From contig MSJH02000391.1 of NCBI GenBank assembly GCA_001931875.2, positions 1-21,934 on the forward strand: 21,934 bases of DNA. The letters run 5' to 3'. A program made the position numbers and the translations under genes. Each line of letters starts with the position of its first letter. Positions within the stretch are counted from its first letter, which is position 1. The DNA is from Byssochlamys sp. IMV 00236 (Eukaryota > Ascomycota > Eurotiomycetes > Eurotiales > Thermoascaceae). The notes under the pieces were generated by a model. The model saw only the letters and a program-made list of their open reading frames with translations, was not told the origin of the DNA and ran no database searches. Positions 1 to 9,427 of the stretch are shown here, piece after piece.

Positions 1-59
1 TTTTTTCTTTTTTTTTTTTTTTTTTTTCTGTCTTTTTCTTTTTTCTTTATTTATTTACT
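1..59 (+). promoter_or_regulatory. Poly-T / CT-rich leader of the SCP2 gene
   Basis: The first 59 bases are almost pure T with scattered C, ending a few bases before the ATG at 66. Similar pyrimidine tracts precede the start codons of several other genes in this window (about 2633-2663, 9428-9560, 12663-12686 and, on the other strand, 21916-21934). I infer a transcription start/leader element. The rest of the promoter lies outside the window. Confidence 0.45.
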
Positions 60-65
60 TCTTCA

Positions 66-458
66 ATGTCTGATATCAAAACTCCTGGTTTCCAAAGCTC
101 TGAAGTCTTTGCTACTCTCAAGTCCAGTCTTGAGTCTCTTCCTGCTGACAAGAAGGCTCAGCTTCTTAAGCAAGTCAAGGGTATTTTTGAATTTGTTATA
201 GAAAATAATGACAAGAAGAAGGAAACATTCACGATTGACCTCAAGAAAGATGGTACGGTCGTCAAAGGACAAGGTGCTACCAAGGCTGACGCGATCATCA
301 CGATCAAAGATGGTGACTTTGTTGACTTGGCCACTGGTAAATTGAATGGTCAAAAGGCTTTCACTTCTGGTAAACTCAAGATTAAGGGTCAAATGATGTT
401 GGCTACCAAGCTCGATACCGTCTTTAAACAACTTGCCGGTAACAAGTCCAAGTTGTAA
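66..458 (+). CDS. SCP2: SCP2 sterol-carrier domain protein, peroxisomal (PTS1 SKL)
   Basis: An uninterrupted 130-residue protein that consists of a single SCP2 sterol-binding domain. SCP2 domains bind fatty acyl-CoAs and sterols in a hydrophobic tunnel and usually act in the peroxisome matrix. The C-terminal half carries the conserved block around AFTSGKLKIKGQMMLATKL (about residues 98-116), and the last three residues are SKL, a perfect type-1 peroxisomal targeting signal. The length matches stand-alone fungal SCP2 proteins. The ATG at 66 follows a CT-rich leader and is the first in frame. No intron is needed, unlike every other gene here. It converges on the 2H phosphoesterase gene with 63 bp between the stop codons, and an AATAAA lies just after its stop. 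Confidence 0.93.
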   Translation: MSDIKTPGFQSSEVFATLKSSLESLPADKKAQLLKQVKGIFEFVIENNDKKKETFTIDLKKDGTVVKGQGATKADAIITIKDGDFVDLATGKLNGQKAFTSGKLKIKGQMMLATKLDTVFKQLAGNKSKL

Positions 459-483
459 ACACATTCTTTTTGGTTGAAAAATA

Positions 484-489
484 AATAAA
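484..489 (+). terminator. Likely poly(A) signal of SCP2
   Basis: AATAAA begins 26 bases after the SCP2 stop codon, in the 63-bp gap before the stop of the convergent gene. A signal here implies that the SCP2 3' end reaches close to, or into, the 3' end of the gene on the other strand. Confidence 0.55.
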
Positions 490-521
490 AGGAAACTGTG
501 TTTTTAAAATATAATATTTTT

Positions 522-1358
522 TTAGTCAAGGAGGATGGGACGATAACAGACATTAGCCCCTTTATAAACTCCTTGTTCGAGAAATACGTCACTCGAAGTA
601 AATCCAACGGTGATATGGGGCCAGAATGACTATTTAAAAACAGTGAGAATAATATAGAGAATACATTCATACATACCTCTGGATCAAAGAGTGCCGTATT
701 TCCTTTCTTTTGAACATACAACTTGAATATCTCTCGACGGATCTTGACAAGGTCATCTGACTTTACGATGATTTGGTACACGATCTTTCTGGCATTGTTG
801 ATCACGACATCTTCCTTTCCGAGACAAACAATCTTGAACTTGCTAGACTGGATCTTGTTCTTACGGGCGATGTCGTTGACTTGTTCAATGGTCACGCCTG
901 CTGAAGCAAGGACAGCAAACTCGGGAGGAGAGACAACGGTGATGTGTGACTCGCCTAAGGACCTATTAGATGAACTTCTTTTGTCATTCTCATCTTACCT
1001 CTGTTCAATAAAGGAGTAGTAGCAGTCGAATTGAGCTCTTCAAAGACGGGTTTGATATACTTGAAATCGACGCTCATGCCCAACCAGGAATTATTGCCTT
1101 TTTGATGTATTATTTTGCTGTTTTTGTCATATATCATTTACCTGCAGGATGTTCAACAAAAGGAACCTTTTTGGTATTCAAGATTTTACGGGATATCTTC
1201 AAGACAGGACCTAATATTTGTATTATAAAAAATTTCCTTAAAAAAATATTCAAAAACAAACCTTGATAGTCAACACCTAAAGGGGTCTTGTAATGGACTT
1301 GTTTTGCATCCACAAAACAGTAAAGAAGAGTAATCAACAATAAAATCAGTTTCAACAT
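522..1358 (-). CDS. Secreted/ER 2H phosphoesterase-like protein (Swiss-Army-Knife 2H type)
   Basis: Five exons (1358-1262, 1210-1142, 1097-999, 954-677, 629-522) with introns of 51, 44, 44 and 47 nt give a 216-residue protein. Residues 1-18 are a hydrophobic signal peptide (MLKLILLLITLLYCFVDA). The mature part has two H-x-T motifs, GESHITV (His92, Thr94) and FWPHITVGF (His186, Thr188), about 94 residues apart. Such a pair is the active-site signature of 2H phosphoesterases, which act on 2',3'-cyclic or 2'-5' phosphoester bonds. The text around the motifs fits the fungal 2H domain named after Swiss-Army-Knife RNA repair proteins (recalled, not searched). Two N-glycosylation sequons (Asn57, Asn78) suit passage through the ER. 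The start was chosen because it gives a clean signal peptide; an in-frame ATG about 90 bases upstream would bury it. The substrate is unknown. Confidence 0.75.
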
Positions 1359-2609
1359 GAAAATCTCTTTCAAAAAAATAAAGAAAGAGAAAAAAGAGAG
1401 AGAGAGCGTGTTTTTATAATATGGAATACATAAATAGACATGTGTCTTTTTCATCATTGTCATTGGACGCGTTTTTTTGTGTAAGCTTTATACCCACGTG
1501 CCTCTTCCAATAACAATTTTGGTGAATCTCACCTTTTATGTAAAAGAGTTGATCTGAGGCGAGAGAGAGAAAGTCAATACCGCGTTGAAATTTGTTTTAA
1601 ACATTTTTGCTAATCAAACCAGGTCTTTGACTGATGAAGGTTTAAAGCAGCTGACATGGGCTCATAGTAGTCGACCCTCCCGTTTCCGAGTTTATTTAAT
1701 AATGATGATACTCTTATATTCTTTATTAGAGAGGCACTTTTTTTTTTGAAAAAGAAGACATAAAGAATTTTCTTGCTTCAAAAGCTATTATCAAGAATAA
1801 TGTTTTACAAAAAGTACGGATGAGTCCAAGTGTATGACTTTTTAATAAATGAATAATTAGGGCCCTCTGTAGAAGCACATTCTGCCAAGGTACCCATATT
1901 CAATCACAGCTGGCAATAATTCATCCCGATCGTGTGCCTGACACAACAGGTCGTATTTAAATATGCATATTTCACTAATTCCAGCCATGGATGGTCATTT
2001 CACTTGACTTTACTCTTGATGAGAACTACCTCGTAGGGGTGTATCTTTTTAGAGGATCCATAGAATGATGAGATAAACGACATGTACAAGAGTATAATTC
2101 CCATTGGATATACCAATATATTCTTCTTCAGATTCTACACAATCAGTGACGTGATAAGAAACGATGGAAAATAGAAAACCCCCCTCTCTCAGAGGGGGAT
2201 AAAGTAGACGTTACGCAGAAATTCCTATTTTTATTTTATAGTCCTACTGAGGTTCAAATAAGAACAGGATGCAGAATTGACAGTTGTAGTCAACAGAATT
2301 ATAAAAAGACATTGCTCCGTTTCTTTAAAACTTCTTTTTAAAACGTTGTCAATTGTAAGTTATTCAACCTTAAAGATAAAGATGAATATGAAGCATACAC
2401 GAGGTCTTTATCAAAATTAATGTTACATCCTAATTACTCTTTGCATCCACTCTTCTTGCACCTGTCTGTGCGTATAATATAAAAATAAACGCCGAGTTTG
2501 AATTATATCACATCGACTTCAAACCTCATTTCCAGATTAAGTCAGCAAACACTATTTACATCCAACATGGTATCTTATTCCCGCTTTCAATGTCCCGTCA
2601 TGAAAAGAG
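1359..2609. other. Intergenic region between divergent genes
   Basis: About 1.25 kb with no open frame of note on either strand. It holds the upstream regions of the 2H gene (to the left) and the secreted KRE9-like gene (to the right). Visible elements are a CACGTG E-box-type hexamer at 1495-1500, a GA-rich tract near 1560-1573, and a short perfect hairpin at about 2180-2198 (CCCCCTCT / AGAGGGGG with a 3-nt loop). I see no RNA gene or transposon. Confidence 0.5.
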
Positions 2610-2663
2610 TATAAATACTTTTAATTTCTGCCTTTTCCCCCTTCTCTTCTTCTTTTTCTTTAC
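2610..2663 (+). promoter_or_regulatory. TATA box and CT-rich initiator of the secreted-protein gene
   Basis: TATAAATA at 2610-2617 stands 82 bases upstream of the ATG at 2692 and is followed by a long CT tract (about 2633-2663). This is the clearest core promoter in the window and suggests a strongly or conditionally expressed gene (inference). Confidence 0.6.
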
Positions 2664-2691
2664 AACCCACTATACCATTCCTTTATATATC

Positions 2692-3276
2692 ATGAAGTTT
2701 TCTCTTGCCGCCTTCGCCGTTGCCATCGCATCCGTTACTGCTGCCAACATTACTGTAAGATGACACTTTTAAAAATGAATTATCAATTGATCATATACAT
2801 GATAGGTTATTGAACCTTGGGGACAATCTACTTGGGTAAGCATTTATTTATTACGCTTAAACAATATAAATTTATGCTCTCTTTAGAACGCTGGAGGTTC
2901 CGGTCTCGTCCACTGGTCTGCTGTTAACGGCGCTGGTCAAACCTGTGAAATCCACTTGTTGACTGGTCAAGCTACCAATGCTACGTAAGTCTTTTTGTTG
3001 TTTTTATCGTACATGCTTATATATCAATGATATAGTTTGGTTGCTAACCTCACTGCCAACGGACACACTGTTCCTTGCGATTACACCAAGGCTACCGTAA
3101 GTTTTTACATGTACAATTTTTTTTTTTTTTTTTACTCATTTCCCATAATATAGTTCCTTCCTCTCCCTAACTACCCATCTGGTCAATACTTTGTTCGTAT
3201 CGGTCCTGTTGGCTCCTTGCCTGAACAGTATGGTTACTCCAACTACTTCAACTACGTCGGAACTGGAAGTGCTTAA
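2692..3276 (+). CDS. Small secreted KRE9/KNH-like cell-surface protein
   Basis: Five exons (2692-2754, 2806-2835, 2887-2984, 3036-3096, 3154-3276) code for 124 residues. Residues 1-18 form a signal peptide ending ...SVTAA. The mature protein begins with ITVIEPWGQSTWNAGG and contains GLVHWSAV and YPSGQYFVRIGP. This is the pattern of the KRE9/KNH-type beta-sandwich domain, also called the Ser/Thr-rich GPI-anchored family, found in fungal wall and secreted proteins. There are two cysteines (51 and 78), likely a disulfide, and three N-glycosylation sequons (Asn19, 62, 68). The C-terminus (GTGSA) has no hydrophobic GPI tail, so it is probably soluble or loosely wall-bound. The first three introns are each exactly 51 nt, the fourth 57 nt. 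A good TATA box lies upstream. The exact role is unknown. Confidence 0.72.
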
Positions 3277-3510
3277 ATATGACATACTTCCTTGTAAGGA
3301 TGAAAAAACGTGTCATTGATAGAAACCTTATTAAAGTCCTTTTTCCACCAGTTATTCCCTCTTTTTTTTTTGTTTTGTTGTATGTCAGGTTACGCATTTA
3401 ATACGCATTTATAGAATTACTCATTAATAAATTCTCCCCCCCTTTTGTATCAAACAAATTCTATGTGAGACATTAGGTCTTTATTATATTCATCAGCAGA
3501 GTTTTTTTTT

Positions 3511-3516
3511 TTTATT
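3511..3516 (-). terminator. Likely poly(A) signal of the RING-H2 gene
   Basis: AATAAA on the minus strand, 19 bases downstream of the stop codon at 3535-3537. The convergent secreted-protein gene ends at 3276 with an ATTAAA variant at 3330-3335, so both 3' ends fall within a 258-bp gap. Confidence 0.5.
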
Positions 3517-3534
3517 ATATACAAGCAACTATTT

Positions 3535-4508
3535 TTAATTGCTATCATAGTCTCCAAATGATCCAAAGGATATATTAAACATATCTTCTATACCCATCAA
3601 ATAGTCTGAGTTTTCATAGTCTGGGTATAGATCATGTTGTCTTGTTTCTTCTCTTTGTTGATCTGGTTGATTACTTCTATCGCGTATAGAACGCCGACTA
3701 TTTCAAGAGTCAACAAGGCATTCATATTGTCTATAGTATTTACCAAATAGGACAGGATGCATTGAGTTCAAGCCATTGAAGGATACATTCTGAGTGGTAT
3801 GTGTGATAACATGGTAATTCCGTTAATTCTTTTTGTTGAAACTGTTCAGTGCAGATGGTACAATCTGCCGTTGACTCTATATATAATATATAAATGAACC
3901 TACAATACACGTGTCATACTTTATGTCCCACCTGTATCATTCGGCATACGCTTTCTTAAAGCAGCAAGATCTGATTCCGATGCCCCCTTTCGTACTCTAT
4001 GTTACGCTCACATTAATATTTAAAATGATTATTAAATCATTAAACCTTTCAGCAGTCGTCCTAATCGAGAATACATCATGATAAATGACACCTATAAAAA
4101 TTTTCAAACTTACGTGTGTCGAAGAAAGAACGAAAGAGGGAAACCAGTGATGATACCGGCTTCCCATTCACTTATCTCTTCAGCCAGCTCTGCCACAGAA
4201 TCGTCGTCATAGAATGTAGTATCGTCCATCAGTTGTTCTTGAAGTAAAAGTTCATCTACGTCTGATATTGATTCATATTCTAACCTGTCCCGATATAATT
4301 CTAAGGAGTCGGTTATACTATACTGTTCTATATCCGAATTCTCCGTTATATCTCCTTCATCGTCCTATCTTTTTTATTAGTAGTGAATACTTTTATTTTT
4401 TTTCTTTACCTGTTCAAAGTTCATTATGAGCACAAAGCAAGAAAAGCATAATGTTGCCAATCCATCTGCATCAACATATACCGTTCTTCCGCAATTCGAA
4501 CAAAGCAT
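3535..4508 (-). CDS. RING-H2 E3 ubiquitin ligase, RNF126/RNF115-like
   Basis: Five coding exons (4508-4410, 4364-4114, 3996-3950, 3876-3744, 3697-3535; introns 45, 117, 73 and 46 nt) give 230 residues. The N-terminus is a small zinc ribbon, C3-x2-C6 ... C21-x2-C24, the arrangement seen in RNF126/BCA2 and plant RHC1A-type ligases, where it binds ubiquitin. An acidic linker follows. Residues 138-177 are a complete RING-H2 (Cys138, 141, 155, His157, His160, Cys163, 174, 177), with LPCYHTYHSECILQWLELN at its core, then an acidic disordered tail. The last RING cysteine codon is split by an intron. RNF126-type ligases ubiquitinate cytosolic quality-control clients. The ATG at 4508 was chosen because the zinc ribbon needs it; starting at Met30 (4424) would lose it. 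A strong 3' splice site just upstream suggests a leader intron. Confidence 0.85.
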
Positions 4509-4514
4509 AACTTG

Positions 4515-4596
4515 CTGTAAAGAGAGAGAGAGAAAAAAAAGTCAGCAGAGTTTAAAAAAAGGAAGAAAATGGAATATTTTTATTTATGCAGCTTAC
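4515..4596 (-). other. Possible 5'-UTR intron of the RING-H2 gene
   Basis: On the minus strand a GTAAGC donor (from 4596) is followed by a CTGCTGAC branch-like site, a long pyrimidine tract and TTTACAG ending at 4515, six bases before the ATG at 4508. This is a textbook intron end, but no in-frame coding exon is visible upstream, so it is most likely a leader intron. Confidence 0.4.
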
Positions 4597-5525
4597 AAAA
4601 AAAAAAAAACCTCTTGTTTGCTGTTTTTCACTTGATAATAATAAACAAGAGGATCAAGGATATATTAAAATCACGTCATGAACTTTTAAAAGATGTACAA
4701 ATACTTTCATGATACCTTGTAGAGTTGCTACCTTGTTTAAAATCAACCACAGTAATAATGAGTTTATCAAAGTATTCCTCCTGGTCTGAACTAACTAGGG
4801 CGAAAATAGACAGTAAGGAAGTGCCTTTAAAAAGATACAAATCAATCCCAATGCGCAAGGTAGGGCTAAACAGGTAACTTAGTTATCATATGTAACCTAT
4901 AGTGGCCTTTCAAAAAAGGCGATTGTGAACTCTTTGGGTATGTTCCCCTGTCATTAGTAACGGAGTGAATCCCCAGTAAGGAGAGTATGAAGGAAATCCA
5001 ACTTAACTCTAGTTTGAAGTCTAGATCTCCCATAGACCTAAAGTTTCACCGTTTTGCTTTTGGATTTTTGTAATAATTCTCTCTTTGCTAGAGTCCTCCC
5101 CTCGGTGACAGCCGGAAAGACATGACAACTTGATCATAAAGAAAAAAAATAAAATTAGAACAAGGACGACGAGCCGTTGTTTGTGAATAAAAAATATTTT
5201 TGTCAGTATTAAATTATCCTTGTAAACATCTTTTGGAACGCGTTTATATTCAAAAAGACAATAGCAAAAGTCAACACTATTTATTTATTAAAGCCAATGT
5301 TTTGCACCAAAAGAAAAAAAAGATCAGCAACGATGCACAAAAGACTTTTAACGGTTCTGATTGCTACTGTGGCGACATTCTTCAGATCGGCCATTGACCA
5401 TCAGAATAAGATACACATAAAAGTCGTCAGACCATTAAATACCAAGCAGCTTGCAAAAGCCCCGCAGTAACAGACGTACCGTTGGGGATATGCATTAGCT
5501 GAGCCTTGTCAACTGTCTAACTCGC
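4597..5525. other. Gene-poor stretch with coding-like fragments
   Basis: No complete gene was found. On the minus strand two short open fragments look faintly coding: one containing DQEEYFDKLIITVVDFKQ (within 4676-4858) and one containing SKERIITKIQKQNGETLG (about 5030-5110). A 38-codon frame beginning MADLKNVATVAIRTVK lies between about 5395 and 5280. They are in different frames, separated by far more than the usual ~50-nt intron, and could not be joined. They may be relics of a decayed gene or element, or chance. No tRNA, snRNA or terminal repeats were recognised. Confidence 0.25.
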
Positions 5526-5793
5526 TTATGTATCCCTTTGCGCCAGCCAGACAGCATCATCAAACAATCTGTCACAGCTGTGATCTCAGATAATTAGCTC
5601 CCTGTAAAGATTCCAATCGAATGTCCCATAGCTCTTCTTTTGACTGTCTGAAAGCCTCCAGTTGAGTGAGGAAACGAACGACTGTTGTCAGCCCAGGACA
5701 CGTATTGAGCATCATAGGAAGAGATTGCACACATTCACTGCCTTGCTGAGCAAGTTTATAAAAACTTACCTTGACCAAAGAGAGCCACCAAAA
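5526..5793 (-). pseudogene. Possible broken coding exon of unknown family
   Basis: Minus-strand reading from about 5793 to the TGA at 5572 gives a helical, coding-looking peptide that includes PMMLNTCPGLTTVVRFLTQL and ELWDIRLESLQGANYLRSQL. Immediately after that stop, another frame continues the same style of sequence as CDRLFDDAVWLAQRDT until a TAA at 5526-5528. A frame change at about 5570-5580 would join them, which suggests a frameshift in a decaying gene, or an intron that I cannot place. Upstream is a CT/poly-T leader (about 5795-5848) like those before real genes here. The only in-frame Met is in the MMLN stretch. I do not recognise the family. A real short gene of about 47 residues is the alternative. 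Confidence 0.25.
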
Positions 5794-5859
5794 AGAGTGA
5801 AAGAGAAAAGTATAAAGGGAAAAGAAAGAGAAAAAAAAAAAAAAAAAAAGGGATAGAGG

Positions 5860-7018
5860 CAAATTTCTCTCTTTTATACTCTTTTCTTAGTTATGTGAAG
5901 TTATTGTTTTTAATAAATAAGATTTTACTCCCTACAAGAAAATAAAATTTACGCTCACATTTTTGTTTATTTCTAAAGTGTTTCATGACTCTTTGCCTAT
6001 CTTTTTACACTTTTCTATTCATTCCAATTGTCGCTTGTATACGTATTTTAATGGAGTTATTCATCTCTATTTTTATATAGTAAAAAGACTAACAGGCAAT
6101 AAAGTTCATGCATCCTTTGTTTATGTCACACGCCCTTGGGCTTATTTCTAATCTTGGTTACACATCGTTTCCCTTTAGCTTTTGCTACTAAAAGCTAGAT
6201 AAATGCTGTTCTTCAAGTGCTGCATTTGCTATACCTAATAGTTCTGTATAAAGGAATGTAAGAAAGTTTAGCTTAAACTAAAGAATACAATCCCCAAAAA
6301 AAGAAATAGTAAATGTATCATGTTCCGAAGTGTTGATGATCCTAAACTTTTTTTTTTTTTTTTCAAAAAACTTGAACAAGAGTCATGATTCCTAGGATGC
6401 TTTAAATATCATAATACGCTTTTGTAGGCTATGAACAAGAGGAGGAACACAGCTATTCTTAGATCTGTTCATTCATTCATGAGCATATTATACAGATAAA
6501 TGGACGTTTGAGGATCTTGCTTTTTTCCCCTGTCTCACTATGATTTCTGATCTCTCTCGCTCTTGAGCAAACTAGCAAAAGATACATATGAATGTGCGAG
6601 TAATGCTTATTTACCTTCTTCAAGTAAAGGCTTTACTTGGAGTATACGCCAAGCTCATCTCTTGACACTAATATGAGTACTATGGTTTGTTGGACGGTAA
6701 AAATAAAAATTACAAAAGGTGTACCTTTGTCCACCTTATGCTTTTCTATATAAGCCATACGTGGGTGAGTAGCATTATGTATTACTCGCCTTATCTATCT
6801 AATAGTACAAAGTACAAATCTAATAAAATACGCCGTTTATCCCCTATTTACGTTAAATAGATCAATTTGTCCATTATAGCGTTTAGACTTTGGTATCATA
6901 GCCAAGAAAAGAGTTAAGCAATTTTTACAGTGAATCGGAGACTGAACAAATGCACAGTGAGGCTAGATTTTTCCTAAATGAATAAAATGTCTTTATAACA
7001 CACATTTATACCACCCAT
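5860..7018. other. Intergenic region upstream of FIS1
   Basis: About 1.16 kb of AT-rich DNA without a supported gene. Two short inverted repeats are visible: TAGCTTTT / AAAAGCTA at about 6176-6197, and a near-perfect palindrome CAAGTAAAG-G-CTTTACTTG at 6621-6639. A TATATAAG motif lies at about 6748-6755 and could belong to a distant FIS1 start site. Nothing else was recognised. Confidence 0.4.
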
Positions 7019-7627
7019 ATGAAATTCAATCCTACTCCTTCAGTACAAGACGCTGACATTGCTCTTAGCCCAGCTGAACTCGAAGTAAAGGGCATGAGTA
7101 GATATACATACTTGTATTTTATTCATATATATGTTTAGGTACTTCGTAGACAGTATATTAAAGAAGGAGAATATGCTACGATTCAAACCAAGTTCAATTA
7201 TGCTTGGGGACTCATTAGATCAACAAAACCCGATCATATAGAGTTGGGCATCAAGTTACTGACAGGTAAAATAATAGCCATTAAAAAGCATGGTCTTATA
7301 ATTCCATTTAGAAATCTACACGGATGCTCCTGAAAGAAGAAGAGAATGCTTATACTTTTTAGCTATTGGAAACTATAAAATTTCAAATTACTCAGAAGCA
7401 AGGAGATTCAATGACCAATTGTTAAAGCTTGAACCTAGAAATGAACAAGCAGCAAGTTTAAAAAAACTTATTGACGACAAAGTATCAACAGGTAAACAAT
7501 AACACATACATACATAAATGTATACTAATGGCTGCTTTCAGAGGGTGTTATTGGTTTGGCTATTGTCAGTGGAGTGGTCGCTGTTGGAGCAGCTTTAATA
7601 GCAGCTGTGGTCAAACGTTCAAAATAA
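7019..7627 (+). CDS. FIS1: FIS1, mitochondrial/peroxisomal fission adaptor
   Basis: Four exons (7019-7084, 7139-7265, 7312-7491, 7542-7627; introns 54, 46 and 50 nt) give 152 residues, the usual Fis1 length. The cytosolic part is the two-TPR-like helical bundle with the family blocks [19 protein letters not shown] and [20 protein letters not shown]. Residues about 126-148 are a single hydrophobic tail anchor ([20 protein letters not shown]), followed by a short basic end, VKRSK. This is a C-tail-anchored outer-membrane protein that recruits the dynamin-type fission machinery to mitochondria and peroxisomes. The ATG at 7019 puts the N-terminal arm ([19 protein letters not shown]) in the expected place. 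Sequence, size and topology agree, so the call is firm. Confidence 0.95.
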
Positions 7628-7839
7628 ATTGTACCATTTCTTTTTTTTTTTTTAATGTACTTGCGAGATTATCATAAAATACGATTTAAAGAAAGACGAA
7701 GAACAAACACGTAACCTCTTTTTTCTTTTTGTGATTGATTCAGTATTAAATTACATGTAGAGAACTTGTTGACATTCCTCGATTTATTGTTAAACCCAAA
7801 AGTATATATAAAAATGACACATTTAAACTAATCATTGAC

Positions 7840-9356
7840 ATGGGACATGTAGATGAATATCTAAAGCATAGAAAACATCCAACATCTAAACTCGCACTTC
7901 AACCTCTGAATGATGATGTGTTTATTACAAAACCAAAGAATGACAATAAGATGACGCCTAGGATACCCTTAAAAAGAGCCATCGACGCTTTGAAAGATGA
8001 CATATCGGATCAACCTGATGATTTGTCAGTATCAACTCGATCCAAGACGACACATGAATTACAAGATACTCAACATGAGAACCAGGTAGAGAATACCCAA
8101 GAAATGCATCCTACTCAAGATACGGTTCAAAGTGATACAATACCACAAGTGGACGTAGACATGGAAAAGCAAACGGTCCGTTCATCAAGCTTTTTCGAAA
8201 AGGAACTGACGGATGTTGAATCACTGGCTTATACCCAAACCATAGATAGCCAATTGGTTCGAAATAGTATGTTAAATACGCAGGGAGAGGAGCAATTGGA
8301 AGATGAAGAAATGACGGAAGTGACGCATTTGAAGTCAGACGAATTAAAGGAGATAGAGAAGCTGGAGGGAACAGAGCAGGCAATGGACGTTCAGGTTGAG
8401 CAAACAGAAATGCAATTGGAGAAGGGTGATGATCAGGCTAGGCAATTAGAGGTAGATGATGATCAGATCAAGCAGACAGAGGCGGACGATGATCAGGCCA
8501 GGCAATTAGAAGTAGATGATGATATGCAGGCAGAGCAAACAGAGATACAATTGGAGATAGAGCAGAAGGAAACTGAATTAGTGGGGATAGACCAGCTAGA
8601 GATGGAAGACGCCAAACAGCCTGAGGAAGAGATACAAGATGAGCTCGTCAGGGACGATGCGCAAAGTGCGTATGGATATGATGGTATGGAGCTATTAAAC
8701 AATGATGCTTTAGCTGATGAGCAGCCTATTGCTTCCCCAATATCCAAGCTATCAGAAGGTATAGATGATCTTGCTTTTCTTGATGATAAAGCAAGTGATG
8801 TAGTAGATGCTCATAGAGAAAGGCTTGACGAAGTGATTGATGAGTTAAAGTCAAGTATAAGGAGTAATTATCAAAGCAAATCTATGAAGTTGAGAGACAT
8901 TCAAGCAGAAGTACTTGATTCAGTCATTGTCAAAGTCATCAAGGATGAAAAGTAAACAATATGAAATGAAATACTTGTTCAAACTAACAACACTATTGTA
9001 GGAACAAATCGAATAGTCCATTTGCACACAGGGTCATTAACCATTTCTATGACTCACTTTCGGCAACATTGAATCATCAAGTCAAATTATATACAGAATA
9101 TCAAAAATTACAGTCTCAAAAGCAACGATTGAGCAAAGTGAGGCAAAAGTACAAGATGGAATTATTGGATATTGAAAGGAAAAGACATCAAGTGAGAATA
9201 AAGATAGAAGAAGAAAGAACAGCATTTGAAAAGATGGATCAAAGAGAACTAGTAAGCAATGACACATAAAATGATCTTTTATAACATTTATATAAATAGA
9301 TTTTATCAAACTTGGATACCTTTTTTAAAGATATTCAGTCATTAAAGATTGAATAG
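7840..9356 (+). CDS. Acidic coiled-coil protein, candidate CENP-U/Ame1 inner-kinetochore subunit
   Basis: Three exons (7840-8951, 9002-9251, 9300-9356; introns 50 and 48 nt) give 472 residues. Residues 1-50 are basic. About 60-330 is disordered and rich in Glu, Asp, Gln and Thr, with a two-copy 20-residue repeat around DDQARQLEVDDD (near residues 195-235). Residues about 350-472 are helical: LRDIQAEVLDSVIVKVI, then SPFAHRVINHFYDSLSATL, then a long coiled coil (KLQSQKQRLSKVRQKYKMEL ... LLDIERKRHQVR). That layout, a disordered acidic N-half followed by a helical/coiled C-domain, resembles fungal CENP-U (Ame1/Mis17) proteins, but this is recognition from memory without conserved catalytic residues. 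A generic coiled-coil protein remains possible. The MIS12 gene, a partner of Ame1 in yeast, lies 3.3 kb away. Confidence 0.5.
8425..8544 (+). repeat. Two-copy 60-bp tandem repeat inside the acidic coiled-coil gene
   Basis: Two adjacent copies with a period of exactly 60 bp (for example GATCAGGCTAGGCAATTAGA near 8431 and GATCAGGCCAGGCAATTAGA near 8491). They encode a DDQARQLEVDDDQ-type unit of 20 residues. The copies have diverged mainly in their second half; weaker QTE/QLE echoes flank them on both sides. Confidence 0.75.
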
Positions 9357-9424
9357 AACAAAAAAAAAAAAAAGAAAAAGCCCAACATGATGTGACTTGA
9401 TTCCTGTCATTGTAACACGTTTCT

Positions 9425-9427
<3 letters not shown>

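Noticed and set aside
63..464. 133-codon open frame antisense to SCP2
   Set aside because: It is the mirror of a clear SCP2 domain with a SKL end and has no family signal of its own.
4426..4635. 69-codon plus-strand frame beginning two bases from the RING gene
   Set aside because: It is antisense to the zinc-ribbon exon and leader intron of the RING-H2 gene, and its second half is low-complexity lysine.
4870..5130. Possible LTR or transposon remnant
   Set aside because: No terminal repeats, target-site duplication or transposase/reverse-transcriptase motif could be found by eye.
5200..5397. 65-codon plus-strand frame
   Set aside because: Low-complexity, no recognisable domain, no promoter or leader pattern.
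5400..5580. Possible tRNA or small nuclear RNA in the GC-richer patch
   Set aside because: No T-loop GGTTCGA-type box, no cloverleaf and no U1-U6 signature motifs on either strand.
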